This document shows, in pieces, positions 11,227-23,096 of a DNA stretch of 64,000 bases. The notes beneath the pieces were generated by a model. That model did not search any database. It worked only from the letters and a program-made list of their open reading frames with translations, and was not told the origin of the DNA. The number at the start of each line of letters is the position of its first letter. Within the stretch, counting starts at the first letter, position 1. This DNA comes from Paramecium pentaurelia (lineage: Eukaryota; Ciliophora; Oligohymenophorea; Peniculida; Parameciidae), in contig CAJJDO010000052.1 in NCBI GenBank assembly GCA_905183005.1, positions 216,020 through 280,019 of the forward strand, in the 5' to 3' direction. Made by a program: the position numbers and the translations under genes.

Positions 11227-13546
11227 TCATGCTAAAATTTCTTAATCTTAATCTAATTCTTATAGTTATTTAGTCAAATATTAATATTTATCTTACAATT
11301 CATTACTCTTAACTTATAACATATCATGATATTTAACTAATTCTTGAACTCTATCTCTATATATGTGTCTTTCATGATTTAATGCTTATGAATATACTTC
11401 TTTATTCATTTCAATTTCACTAATCTTATCATTCAATTATGTAATTTCCTTTTCTAATTAAGCATTTCTCATTTCATAACCTTTCATTAATTTACCAATT
11501 CTATTAGCAAAGAATTATTATTTTTTATTCAATTTTTCATATTATACTCTTGTTCTTCTAAAATATTCAATTAAAATAGCCATCCTCACTTCTTCATCTA
11601 TTTTCTCAATATTAATAAATTTATTTTCTTCATAATCATAATATAATTATTATCTAACTTTATTCCAAATCATATCAAGATCATTCAAATTCTAATCTCC
11701 CAATAATTTTATCCTTTCTTCTTATAATAATTCCTTAGCTATATTAATATCGCCTAAACCATTTGAATTATCATAAATATCCTCTTTTATTAATTAAATC
11801 AATGTGTAATTGAGAATCTCTTCTATTTCATTTCTAAATTAATCTTCTGTTTATTCATAAATTGGTCCAGGTGGTAATTCTTTAGGTGTAGGTAAATTCT
11901 TTTGATGCGCCTATGATTTTTGTCTGAATTTCTTTTATTAATCTACTAATTTCTTTTATTTTAATATTTTTAGTTTATCTTCAGCATCCATTTCCCTAAA
12001 ATAAATAATAATAATGTCTTACAATTCCATTTCTTTTTGTTCTTCATTATCCACTTTAGGAACTTCAATAGTAAATTCATTTTTAGGTTTAGGTAATGAT
12101 TTTAATTTTTGTTTAATCATTTCTTTTAACTTCTATTCATTCTTTAATTACTATTATCTTTCTTATTCAGCATTAACATATGCAACACTTTAACTTGGTT
12201 CTTCCCATGCCCTCTCGTATTCTTCAATATTAATACCGAAAGCATCATTTGATACATCAACTTATCTTCTAGGAGTCTCCTTCAACATATTTGCTAATTA
12301 ATTTGGTGTTTAATTCCCAATATTCTTGATAATATCAATAGGATTATTCATTCCTCCAACCAATGGAGTTTCTGTATGTTATAAAGCAATAATATTTTGA
12401 GCTTCTCTCAAAACTGTATTAGGTGCTCTTGGAGTTCTAATATTTGATTGACTCTAATCTCTTGTTGAATAGTTTCCTACAAGAGCTCTAGTAGCAGAAG
12501 TTGTATGTTCAGATATTTCATTAACTGCATTAATCTTACCCAATAATTCTAAATCTTAATCCTTCAATTATGGTTATGGCAATTATAATTTAGTTTAAGG
12601 TGTAAATTTAACTTAATATTTATTTTAAAAAGTGACAGCTTAATCTAATTCTCTTTCTTTTAATTTTTTAATTCTTCTTTAATCAATCTTCCTTCTTATT
12701 TCTTCTTCTTCATCTCTTCTCTAACCTTCTAATGCTTAAAGACTAACATTAGATATCTTTTTATCAGGTTCTGGTTCTTCTCCTGTTGTTTCATGAACAA
12801 AATCAGGAACTGTTCTTTCAAAGGCCAATTCTCTATTATAATTGATACCCTTATATTTGCGATCTTGTAATTTGATATGATGTTTCTCAATTCTATGATT
12901 AATATATTGAATTCCAGCAGCCTTTAATTCTCTCTTTTTTTATAATAATGCTAGTCTCCTTGCTTCTTCAATTAACTTTCCTCTTGCCTTTCTCTTGGCT
13001 TTCTTACCTTTTGTATTTGCAAGTCTGACTCTTGCTTCAGCTAACATTTCCTTCTCATCCTCATCCATATCAATAGGATCTGGTCTAGCAGCTTTTGTTT
13101 CAGGATTTGGATCAATTTCTCCTGGTCTCAATCTTCTAGGATCATTTGGATCATTTAGATCTTTACCTTGAGCCTAACATATATTATGAAATCAAGTATA
13201 TACCAGATCCAAGAGTTTTTCATACTACTCAACACATTACATGGGTGTACGATCAACAATAGGTGCAATTGTCCTCCATTAACTTGGAAATATCTTAGCA
13301 AGATGAAGGACCTTCTCTTATTCTTCTCTTGTCCACTCTGTTTTCTTGATTGAAGGATCAAGCCATTCATACCAACGCTATTTACATTACTTTGCTGATT
13401 TTCGAACAAGTAATGATGAAATACGTGACCATTGATTGAGACCATATTTCATAACTGCTGCTTTAAGAATTTCATCTTCACTATTCTTCCAAACACCACC
13501 TAAATTGAATTGAAAAGAAACTTCTACCTTTTATAATGTACCTCAT
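11227..13546 (-). CDS. CDC5L: CDC5L/CEF1 spliceosomal Myb protein
   Basis: 753 residues after two introns (28 nt right after codon 7; 30 nt after YEKLLDL). The N-terminus MRYIIKGGVWKN followed by DEILKAAVMKYG, W-R-S and CKQRWYEWLDP is the first Myb repeat of CDC5L; the second has W-T-EEQEK, WRTIAPIVDRTPMQC and YEKLLD. The conserved region DPNDPRRLRPGEIDPNPETK..RPDPIDMDEDEKEMLAEAR is nearly diagnostic. CDC5L is a core subunit of the Prp19/NineTeen complex needed for the second splicing step. The C-terminal third is a coiled coil rich in Glu, Gln and Lys. It is transcribed divergently from PRP28, 170 bp away. Confidence 0.95.
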
Positions 13547-13716
13547 TTAGAATATTAATAAATAAATTAATTTTGATTTTTATCATCTTTATTTTTGTAT
13601 TTTTTAGAATATAATGGATTATAAAAATAATTATATCATATATATCTTTTAACATATGAGAAATTAAAAAAAAAGAAAAAAAATATAATTACATTTTAAT
13701 AATTTATTTAAAAATA
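13547..13716. promoter_or_regulatory. Shared 170-bp region between two splicing-factor genes
   Basis: This short AT-rich gap separates the start codons of CDC5L (minus) and PRP28 (plus). Both products act in the spliceosome, so a shared bidirectional promoter is plausible. No specific motif is recognised; the call rests on gene order alone. Confidence 0.45.
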
Positions 13717-15773
13717 ATGATTGCTGCTGAAGAGTTAGCTGAGGAATAATAGGATCATAATAATTAATTGATTCAAAATGGAAAGTCTATATTTAAGCCT
13801 CAGTTTTTGTCTAAATAATAAAGAGAAGAATAAAAATAAAAATAAGAAGAATAACAAAATAAATAATAATAAGAAAAGTAATAATAGATTGCTTAGATTC
13901 GTAAAGAATATATTCATTTTAGAAGTAATATTTATATTAAATATAGGTGATGATCAAAAAGTAAGATAAATTTTAGAGAGAAAAAAATCAAAAAGTAGAA
14001 GCAGATCAAGAAGCAAAGAGAAAAACAATCGTTATATAACATCTAACACTAGAGCAACAGTTCCTGTAAAAATGGATGGAGAAAATTAAGAATTAATGCA
14101 TATTAAAATGCAATATTTAGGATTGAATAAAGAGAAGAAAAAAATCTTAAAGCCTTCTGAAAAGTTTAAAAATATATTTAATTTTGAATGGGATGCCACA
14201 GAAGATACTTCAATTGATTTTAATCCACTTTATATAAATAGGATAAATGCTAGTGGTTTACATTCTAAAGCATAGGAAGATAAAGATCCTGATTAATTGT
14301 TATCATCAGATCATTGGAGCAAGAAATCTTTAGGTCAAATGTAACCAAGAGATTGGAGAATATTTAGAGAAGATATGGATATTATAATTAAAGGAGGTCG
14401 TGTTCCAAATCCTATAAGAGAATGGAATGAAGTTTAATTACCAAAAAATTTAATGAATTCTATTCGAAATTTAAATTATGTTAAACCAACACCAATATAG
14501 ATGCAAACAATACCAATAGGTTTAGAACGTAAAGATATGATTGGTATTGCTCCTACAGGAAGTGGTAAATCTGCAGCATTTTTAATACCATTAATTACTT
14601 ATTTATCAACACTTCCAAAATAAGATGATAAAATATGTAAAGATGGACCATATGCATTAATAATGGCTCCAGCTAGAGAATTGGCTATTTAGATTGAAGC
14701 AGAATTTTAAAAATTATCTTAGGGATATAATTTAAGATCATTTGTAATAGTAGGAGGTAGGAAAGAAGAAGAATAAGAATTTCATTTGAAAAAAGGAATA
14801 GAGATTTTAATAGGAACACCAGGTAGAATAAAAGATTTATTGATGAAAAAGTATTTGGTATTAGAATAATGTTCATGGATTGTATTAGATGAAGCAGATA
14901 AAATGATTGATTTAGGATTTGAATAAGATGTAAATTATATTTTGGATTCAATTACAACTGAAATGAAATCAGAAGATGATATAGCAGCTGAATTTGAAGA
15001 GAAGTTGGCATAAGCTGGAGAAAAGTAATATAGAGTAACTCATTTATTTTCAGCCACAATGCCTCCTTAAGTAGAAAAATTAGCAAAAAGATATTTAAGA
15101 GCATTTTGTTTTATTAGTATAGGTGAACCAGGAGGTGGTAAGAAAGATATAGAATAAAAAATAGATATGATTAATGAAGCAGCTAAAAAGTAATTTAGAT
15201 TATTTAGTTATAGAAATCGTTTATTGTAATTGTTAGCATCAAATAAACCTCCGATTATAATTTTTGCTAATTAAAAGAAAAGTGTTGAAATATTAAGTAA
15301 AACATTAGAGAAATATGGAGTAATGATAATAATACAAAATATTTTAGTATAATTCTGTTGTTTATCATGGAAGTAAAACATAATAACAAAGAGAAGCAGC
15401 AGTTGAAGGATTTAAGTCTAAAAAGATTGATATCTTAATTGCTACAGATTTAGCATCTAGAGGTTTACATGTTGAAGGTGTTTAAATGGTTATTAATTTT
15501 GATGCTCCAAAAAATATTTAAGTATATGTTTAAATTTATTAAAAGGATTTTATTCATAGAACAGGTAGAACAGGAAGAGCAGGAAAAAGAGGATTAGCTG
15601 TGACATTTCTTACTAATTCAGATTAAGATCTATTTTATGATTTAAAAGAGTATTTGATTAAAAGTGGATAAAATGTTCCACCAGAGTTGGCATAACATAC
15701 GGCATCTAACCAAAAACCTGGTTCTGTACCTGATAATGTGCCTAGAAGAAAACAAGTAATTTTGGCGCATTGA
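13717..15773 (+). CDS. PRP28: PRP28/DDX23 DEAD-box RNA helicase
   Basis: 660 residues after three introns (22, 28 and 24 nt). The N-terminus is Gln/Lys-rich followed by a short RS-like stretch (KSKSRSRSRSK). The signature QPRDWRIFREDMDIIIKGG and PNPIREW precedes the helicase core and is typical of Prp28/DDX23. Core motifs: PTPIQMQ (Q motif), APTGSGKS (I), PARELA (Ia), GTPGR (Ib), LDEADKM (II), FSATMP (III), IATDLASRG (V) and HRTGRTGRAG (VI). Prp28 acts when U6 replaces U1 at the 5' splice site. Motif I has Ser instead of the usual final Thr. It converges with a small membrane-protein gene only 27 bp downstream. Confidence 0.95.
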
Positions 15774-15800
15774 TAACATATGAAAAATTTGAATCATAGA

Positions 15801-16241
15801 TCACTTTACAAAAATGTATGCAATTATGGAAAGAGTGGAGAGCGAAATAAATTGTTCACACACCTTTATAACAAAATAATTCCATGTCTTCTATTCCCAA
15901 ACAACTTTAGATGTGTAGTATTGTACTTGAAAACTCAAACAAAAAAACACAGCTAAAGTAAGCGCCAAAATTAAATCACGTTCATCCTATAATTTATTAT
16001 GAGTCATTACTTTGGACTTTAATACATTGTAAAAGATTGTTATTAAACAAGCTTATAAAAATCTTCCTGTTAGTTCAAATAATAATGGCTAATTATTTTA
16101 TTAATTGTTTTCTTTTTCTTTCTCATATTTTATATTTGCTTCTTTCATATATCGATTTCGAAATATAATTGAATACCAACAATAACCTATTAACATTGTA
16201 AATATTGTTCCAAATAATATTGACAATAATTTTGATATCAT
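15801..16241 (-). CDS. Small four-helix membrane protein, DUF1761-like
   Basis: 146 residues, no intron. Hydrophobic segments lie at about residues 5-25 (LLSILFGTIFTMLIGY), 60-78, 92-108 and 125-142. The motif GYCWYSIIFRNRYMKE after the first helix resembles the 'lWYsplfFgk.wm' signature of DUF1761 membrane proteins; the match is by eye and short. Function unknown. Start at the only ATG before the first helix. Confidence 0.5.
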
Positions 16242-16294
16242 ATCGTTTAAATTAATTATTATTTTATAAACACATAAAAATTTAACAGTTAACT

Positions 16295-17201
16295 ATGTAC
16301 ATTACTATGAAAGGAGATTTGGTTGAATTGAATTAAGTAACATTATTTTTTATTCTTTAATAGAGAAATCTTGTTATTTCTAGAACATAAATTGATAACC
16401 ATACTAAAGTATAATATAAATCAGATAAATTGATGATTAATGATAAAATTGTCTTACAAAATTTCAATAAATTATTCATTAATCGTTTAGATTATGCAAT
16501 CAAAAATTATGAAATTAGATTACAATAAGCAATCCAATAATTTGTATGTAATAGATAAGAAATTCTCAAAATTAATTAAACTGATAAAAAATTAGTTACA
16601 AGATATCTTTGGATTAATGATAATTATTCTGAAATAAGATATTCTGATGCTCCTTTGACCAAAAATTATAAAAAAAGTATCTCAATACAAATTTTTAGTC
16701 CCACTTAATGAAATTACATTTCAATACTAACAACTTGATGATAAAGTTATGAAAGCACTCAAAAAATATGATCTTTATCCTGAATACCTGTTGACAATTC
16801 TACATAAAAAGAAATAACTTTCTGTTGTTTTTCTCTCATTTAGAAAATTAAGTGCTTTTATATTATTATGTAATTGGATTCTCAAATCCAGAGAATTACC
16901 ATAAATTTAATTCTCAGCCTTAATATTTCTTAAATTCAAATTGTAATATGCAGCTCAACAATAAGGTTTACCAATCAAAAAATACTTACTAATCTAGTTA
17001 AACAGAATTAGAACATAATTAACTTTAAAAAGTATTCATTTCATATTTATATGAAAAGGTTTAAAAGACAAAAATTCATAAATATTAGAATCCGGTTAAT
17101 CATCAGAGAAAAAGAAATGGTCAGTGTAATTAACTATTAAAAAATCTAAACAAGATAATTTGGACAAAGAAAATATCAATAAAAAAATTTAATTTTCCTG
17201 A
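16295..17201 (+). CDS. Hypothetical protein
   Basis: ATG at 16295 (MYITMKGDLVELNQ); a second ATG at 16307 is in frame and equally possible. Two introns (22 nt at about 16677, 27 nt at about 17033) are needed and give about 285 residues without TGA. The middle is helical and Leu-rich (SVVFLSFRKLSAFILLCNW), the end is Lys/Ser-rich and probably disordered (SSEKKKWSVQLTIKKSK). No domain recognised. The divergent neighbour is the DUF1761-like gene, 53 bp away. Confidence 0.6.
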
Positions 17202-17647
17202 GATAATATAATTATCAATCACTTTTATTAAATTTATATATATAATTCTTAAATCTTCATATCAAACCTAATAATATATCTTAAATTTAAATTAATTAAT
17301 AGATGTAATATTATATAAAGAGAATAATAATATTACTTTGATTTATTATGTTTAATAATTTGAAATTTCCATAATTATTTGAAATTATCAAAATGCCTAA
17401 ATGATTACTTAAAATAATAAATTATAAGTAAAAGAAAAACATATAATTAATTTAGTAATAATATTATATAATAATCAAAAATTATAAAGTATTCAATTCT
17501 TTATATTAATCAATATTAATTAAAGTAAAAGACATTGGTAAAATCAAACATAAAATTTGTTTAACAATTTGATTTTTATGATTATTATGTAAGAAATAAG
17601 ATAAATTATTAATAAAATATTTATAATAATTTCGAAATTATATAATT
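17202..17647. other. Intergenic, no gene seen
   Basis: About 450 bp, extremely AT-rich, between two convergent genes. No protein-like frame on either strand. Confidence 0.6.
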
Positions 17648-19159
17648 TCATTTGAATCCTGATCTATATCCTGATCCTAACTAACTTGGAAAATTAGCTA
17701 ATTCAGTTTTTTAAACAAGAGGTACTTCATCAACTTGGTTAGCAAATACAACAGCTTCACCCAAGCCTAAAATATAAATATGATATATTACATTATGCTC
17801 TATCAATTCCAACTCTTTCTGTCTCATCATCAATTCTAAGAACTCCAAAACCTTTCAAAGCTAAGAGAATTAATAAAGTAAAGAAAACAACCCAGGCAAA
17901 GATTATCAATAATCCTAATAATTGATAACCTAATAATTTAAATCCAAATCCATAAAATGCTCCAGCTTTAGTATCAAAAAATCCTGATAAGAAAATACCA
18001 ACAAATCCAGATCCCTAATTAATATAAATTTAATATATTTACAAGATAAACTGGAATAACTTCAGCTGGATCATCAATATGAGCAGATGGTGTTGCTTTG
18101 GCTAAGATACTATAAAATAATGCTGCAATAAATCCATAAACAAATGCAGTCCATGGTTTCATATCATCTGCAGCAGCACTAACAGCAACTAATCCACTGA
18201 CTACTCCTCTTGATAATGCTACTAAATTTGTTGTTTCATATTAGAAATATCTGATAACAAAACTAACAAATCCACCTGTTGCTCCAGCAATTAAAGTATT
18301 TACTGCAACCAAACCTTAAGAATATTATGATTTAGATCCTTAAGCAACAACACCACCATTATAGAATAACCAACCTGCAAATACTAATAATGATCCAAAT
18401 CCAATATAGAGTGGTGAATGTCTACTGAATTCCATTGTGGCACCATTATCAAATCTTGTTTTTCTTGGTTTCAAGATAATAGTCAAAATCAATCCTGCTG
18501 CTCCTGCTGCAAAGAAAACTACTCCTGCACCTGAAAAATCTTTGAATCCCAATGAAGATAACCTTTAATAATTAATTTAAACAATACCATCCTGCAGCTA
18601 AAGTCCAATGAGTCAAACCTGCATATATAAATCCAGAATAAATAAGTGTAAATACAGACCATCCTAAAAATGTCATTCTTTCAGCTGCTGCTCCTGCTAA
18701 AATTGCAATACCAATAGCTGCTCCTGATGCTCTAAATACTATATTATATATAATTAATTAATTACCAAAATTTGTATAATCATTTCCATATTAAGTGGCT
18801 TCCCATTTTGCACCTCCTAATTTTGTACCTCCCAAAAATTTAGTTTAGAAATCATCTCCAAAAGAAAAACCATAACCAAACTAATTTAGATAATAATTAT
18901 TACCAACCACCAAATTAATATTGTTAAAAATAGTCCCAAAAATACTTTTATTACAACTGATTATGCATTTTTATATCTCACTGATCCTGCTCCGATAAAT
19001 GCAAATCCAACTTATGTCAAAATTACTATAAATCCAGATATCAAAACCCAATCATAATCTGTTGGTTATGGAGCTGGAATGTTTAAAGCAGAACCTAATC
19101 AATTAATATATCATTAAAAATATACTTTCAGCATTATTATGTCTTAAAAGAGGATTCAT
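17648..19159 (-). CDS. Ammonium transporter (AMT) family protein lacking the twin histidines
   Basis: 450 residues after six introns (31, 23, 27, 25, 28 and 25 nt). About eleven membrane segments. AMT features: GAAAERMTF, an Asp-Phe-Ser-Gly block after helix 4, a long GAAGLILT helix, FAGWLFYNGG, HIDDPAEVIP, and the C-terminal RIDDETERVGID..GEA regulatory tail. In canonical AMT/Mep/Rh proteins two pore histidines line the channel (VVH and VHG). Here the matching positions read DFSGAGVVFF and EVIPVYLGSG, so both are non-His (Phe and Tyr). A His is present in THWTL, but it corresponds to the conserved structural one. Membrane protein; substrate uncertain. Confidence 0.88.
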
Positions 19160-19272
19160 ATCTTCCGTTATTTAAAATAATATTTCAAATAAATTTATTT
19201 ACTCTCTATTTATATATTGTATTATATATATTTATTTATATAAAAATAATATAAATATTTACACTCAGTCAG

Positions 19273-21142
19273 TCAATCTAATTTAATCATTGAATATATT
19301 TTTTTAACAAATATATGACTTGCTAAGAAACCCACTGTTCCACAAATTAATCCCAGACATAAAGATGCCATATACATAGTACCAAAATAATATAATATTG
19401 TTGAGAATCTTATTAATTTATTAAATATACCTTGTAAATTACAATGAATCTAAGTAATATTAGATTGAATATATAAATAAATATACTCCTGAAGTAAAAG
19501 GTACAAAGAATGCTTTCCACCACCATCTATGATTCTAATTTTAAAGAAGCAAATAAACTGTTAAGATTGAAACCTCAGCACTAATAATAATCAATAAAAT
19601 TGCAGTAAAAAATAATGATACAAAGAATTCATAATAAGAATTCTTCCATATTAATTACATTATTTAACTAATCTCAAGACCAACAGATCTATAAATTTAA
19701 TTAAAAATTTACATAAAGCATATAAGTCCTCCTATCAAACAACTATAAAAATAATCCAAATAAAATGGTTATTATGTTATTTCTTAAGCAATTTAACCAT
19801 ATTTACATGGATTTTTAGGAGATTCAATCTTAAATCCAATAAATGATCCAATTAAATTTAATGGAGTTTAAATACCAAGCTATAATGCAATAAATGTAAT
19901 TCCAGATTTAAAATCTAATCCACTTGAAGACTCTTCAAACATTAATGCAATATTTTCAATTCCAAATATAAATAAAGCCATAATTGGGAATGCCAAATTA
20001 CTTCCCAATGTACATAATAACCAATATTCACCTTTAAAATATTTATAAAATTTAGAAGAATAATATCCATTCAAACTGCCAGTAAATACATAAACAACAA
20101 TTACTACTGTTGCTAAATGTCCTGTATGTGCAGAATACAAAAATCCTATTGATGAAAGAAAGAAAATGGAAATAGTCATAATAGTAAATTGAATACCAGT
20201 TCCAATTAAAACACTCAAAAATAGTATGCCAGATGGAGGTCTAAATACATCTCTACTAATCTATTTCCATCCCATTTAATCAATCAAACCATCACTCTCT
20301 TCTTATGGCAACATTTCAAATTTTAATACATCTCTTCTTATAGTAAATCTAATAAACCAAGCAATTAAAGCAGTTAAGAGTAGAGATACAGTAAAAGTTA
20401 TGCTAATAGATATCCATTATTAATCAGAATCTGATACTATATTTAAATAGGCTGACCATCGATTAGATGAATTAGTCATTAGATATTTAACAGAATAAGT
20501 TATATTCATAATTTAATTGATAGGACAATTGATTCCAGAATCTATTTCAACACTGTCCATACATTTTGATTAAAAGTCAACTGTTATTGAATTAATACTA
20601 AAAGTCTAATTAATATCTGATTTAGAAGTATTATAAATCTCTATTTTGAAATTGTAATGATTGTAAAATGAATATTAATTTATATTTCTAATTCCTAAAG
20701 GTACTCCAATAATTGTATTATTTAAATAATTACTAGATAGAATAGGTAATTCATCAATTAACATATTGACTCTATAATCATGATCAATAAACCATTTTAA
20801 ATTATTCTATTCTGTTAATGTAAAATTTTTAACACAAAGTATTTCATCAATGATATCATAATTCATAAATATCTATCATATTATTTATTTAATTACTTAA
20901 TATTTAGATTATTATGTTAAAGTGCCTAAGATCATGGATCCAATGTTTTAATTTTGATTTTCAGTCGAATCAGGTTTGCAAATATCAAGATCATAATAAT
21001 CATATGGAAGTTGAGTAGATTCTGAGGTCATCTCATTTATTAATACAGGTATCTATTATCCCTCAGAATATGTCTTTTGTTGTATACCTGGTAAGTCAAA
21101 TGTATAAATGACACATATCATAGATAACATTAAAATTTTCAT
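19273..21142 (-). CDS. TM9SF/nonaspanin (EMP70) family membrane protein
   Basis: Signal peptide (MKILMLSMICVIYTF) and a lumenal domain with EGQQIPVLINEM and PYDYYDLDICKP, the typical 'Yyd..fC.P' block of nonaspanins. A cytoplasmic loop (RRDVLKFEMLPQEES) and about nine membrane segments follow, with TGHLATVVIVVYVFTGSLNG and YWLLCTLGSN in the middle and SLCLGLICGTVGFLASHIFV at the end. Several 22-30-nt introns interrupt it. Nonaspanins act in endosome/Golgi membranes, in cargo sorting and phagocytosis. The C-terminus KIYSMIKLD ends at TGA 19273. Confidence 0.85.
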
Positions 21143-21166
21143 TTTTATTATTTTTATATTAAGTTA

Positions 21167-22255
21167 ATGTCTTCAGTTTAACATTATTTGTTGAGAAAAC
21201 AAATTGCTCTAATTTAACATCCAAACATCTTTATGACTCAACATGACATAGATGAATCTTAATTATATAGAGATGGTAAGATTGTACCTTATTATGTTGT
21301 TGGCAAACCTGAAATTATTGATAAGAGATTAAACAAATCACAACCAATAGAAGAAATTATTTAAGTTAATCGTAAAATTAAACCAACAACATATAAAGAA
21401 TTTAAAAATAAACAATCGTAATAATTAAGTGTTTAAGAGGAAGCTGAATTTATTCAAATTGATATGGAACCAAGTTAAGTTGAAAATGAAATCTAATAAA
21501 TTCTCAATAGAAAGACTTAATAATAATAATAATATTTACATCTTAAAAAATTAAGTAAAGCAGATTAAGCTGCTGCAGCTAAAGACGATAGAATTATCAA
21601 ATAATTTGAAAATTAATAATAAAAATGGTAACGAAGAGTAGTTTCATCAGCTTAATAATGTAATAGACCAATTTCTTAATCAATTTACAATTAAATATAA
21701 GTGGAACGTGAAAGATTGGAAGATAAAAAGTTATTAGAAATAATTTAAACTGATGCAGAAAGATATGGCAATAAATTATGGGTAATATTGAGATTCATTT
21801 TAGGAAAGATAACTTAGATCAAGTTCTGATGCTGTAGAATAACATAAAAAAATTAAAGAGTAAGGACATGAAATAATTAAAAATCCTCATTATTAAGCTA
21901 TATACAAAAGACCTAGAAGTATTGCTTAAAGATTTGAAGAAAGGAAAGATAAAGTAAATGAAGTTGCTAGTGTTGGTTAATAATTAGATAATCTTTAAGT
22001 ATTTAATATACTTATTTATAGATAGAAGGAGAGAATAAATTAGTGAAAGAAACTTAAAGTGTTTAAAAAATGTTAAATGAACATAAAATTAAAGATTAAA
22101 ATGATAATATTGTTAAAAGGAAAAATCCAGCAATTTTTAAGAAAATTGTTCCTGTTGATTAAGTTAATGGTTCCTATGAAATTATATCACTTAATTATGA
22201 TAAATAAGTATTGAGATAAAAAGGAAAACTGGATATTTTTAAATAGTTTTTTTGA
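21167..22255 (+). CDS. Hypothetical Gln/Lys-rich protein
   Basis: 347 residues after two introns (22 and 23 nt). The N-terminus (MSSVQHYLLRKQIALIQHPN, then QLYRDGKIVPYYVVGKP) looks folded; the rest is strongly charged with poly-Gln and probable coiled coils (LHLKKLSKADQAAAAKDDRI). The end (VNGSYEIISLNYDKQVLRQK) may be a short beta element. No family recognised. Start ATG 21167 lies only 24 bp from the divergent TM9SF start. Confidence 0.65.
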
Positions 22256-22321
22256 TTCATATAAATTCTCATTTAAATTTTGTTTAACATATTATTTTTT
22301 TACTATTAATAAATTTAATAA

Positions 22322-23020
22322 TCATTGTTGTTCTTCTTCTAATTCCACTGTTACTACTTCTATTTTCTTTGACCATGGACTTTATTTATAATTAATTAGA
22401 TTACTTTTCATATAATGTTCCTTTATATTTTTTACCATCTGATAATTATACAAATATTAAATAAGTTTTTCCAGCTATAAATTATTCTTTAACTGATTAT
22501 ATATCTATTATTGAAGTATTTTCTTCTAATTCAAATTTAGGTATTAACTTTGAGAGTAATAATGTTTAAATTTGAGGATATTTTACATTAAATTATTTTG
22601 TATCTAGATCTACCCAACCATGATATTTAAAATTATTTGATTTTTTATTATCAACTCTAAGATTTTGTTATTCTAAAGCAGTCACTTTTCTTGTATTAGT
22701 CCATGGTCTTAAATTAAATTATTATCAAAGTATTACTAATCGTAAACTATGATCTCAAATTGAATATATTGATTAGGATCTTCTTTTTTTTAATAATCAA
22801 CAACCATTTTATAATTGATTCCTGAAACAATTTATTATTAAACACTTTCTATTTTCCAAAGGAAATATTCTGGTCCTGCTTCATCATCTAATATTTCATT
22901 TATATATGTAAATATTTCATTATTCTAACTCATAAATTCTTTTATTTTGACACTCTAATATCCTCCTTCACAAATAACTAATGTTAATAATAGAGAGATG
23001 AATAAATATTTTTTATACAT
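22322..23020 (-). CDS. Secreted two-domain cystatin-like protease inhibitor
   Basis: 214 residues after two introns (29 and 25 nt). A signal peptide (KYLFISLLLTLVICEG) is followed by cystatin repeat 1: N-terminal GGY, central QIVSGINYKM (the QxVxG loop) and VYDQ/PW. Repeat 2 has HGW, central QFIAGKTYL (QxxAG) and LYEN/PW. In cystatins the Gly, QxVxG and PW elements insert into the cleft of papain-type cysteine proteases. The second QxVxG is changed to QFIAG, so repeat 2 may bind differently. Both introns sit directly before the PW loop, which points to internal duplication. Targets could be secreted or lysosomal cathepsins. Confidence 0.8.
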
Positions 23021-23096
23021 TATAATAAATATAATAAACGGATATTATTATTAATATATAATATTTTTGGACAAATAAAATTCTAAATTTATTATA

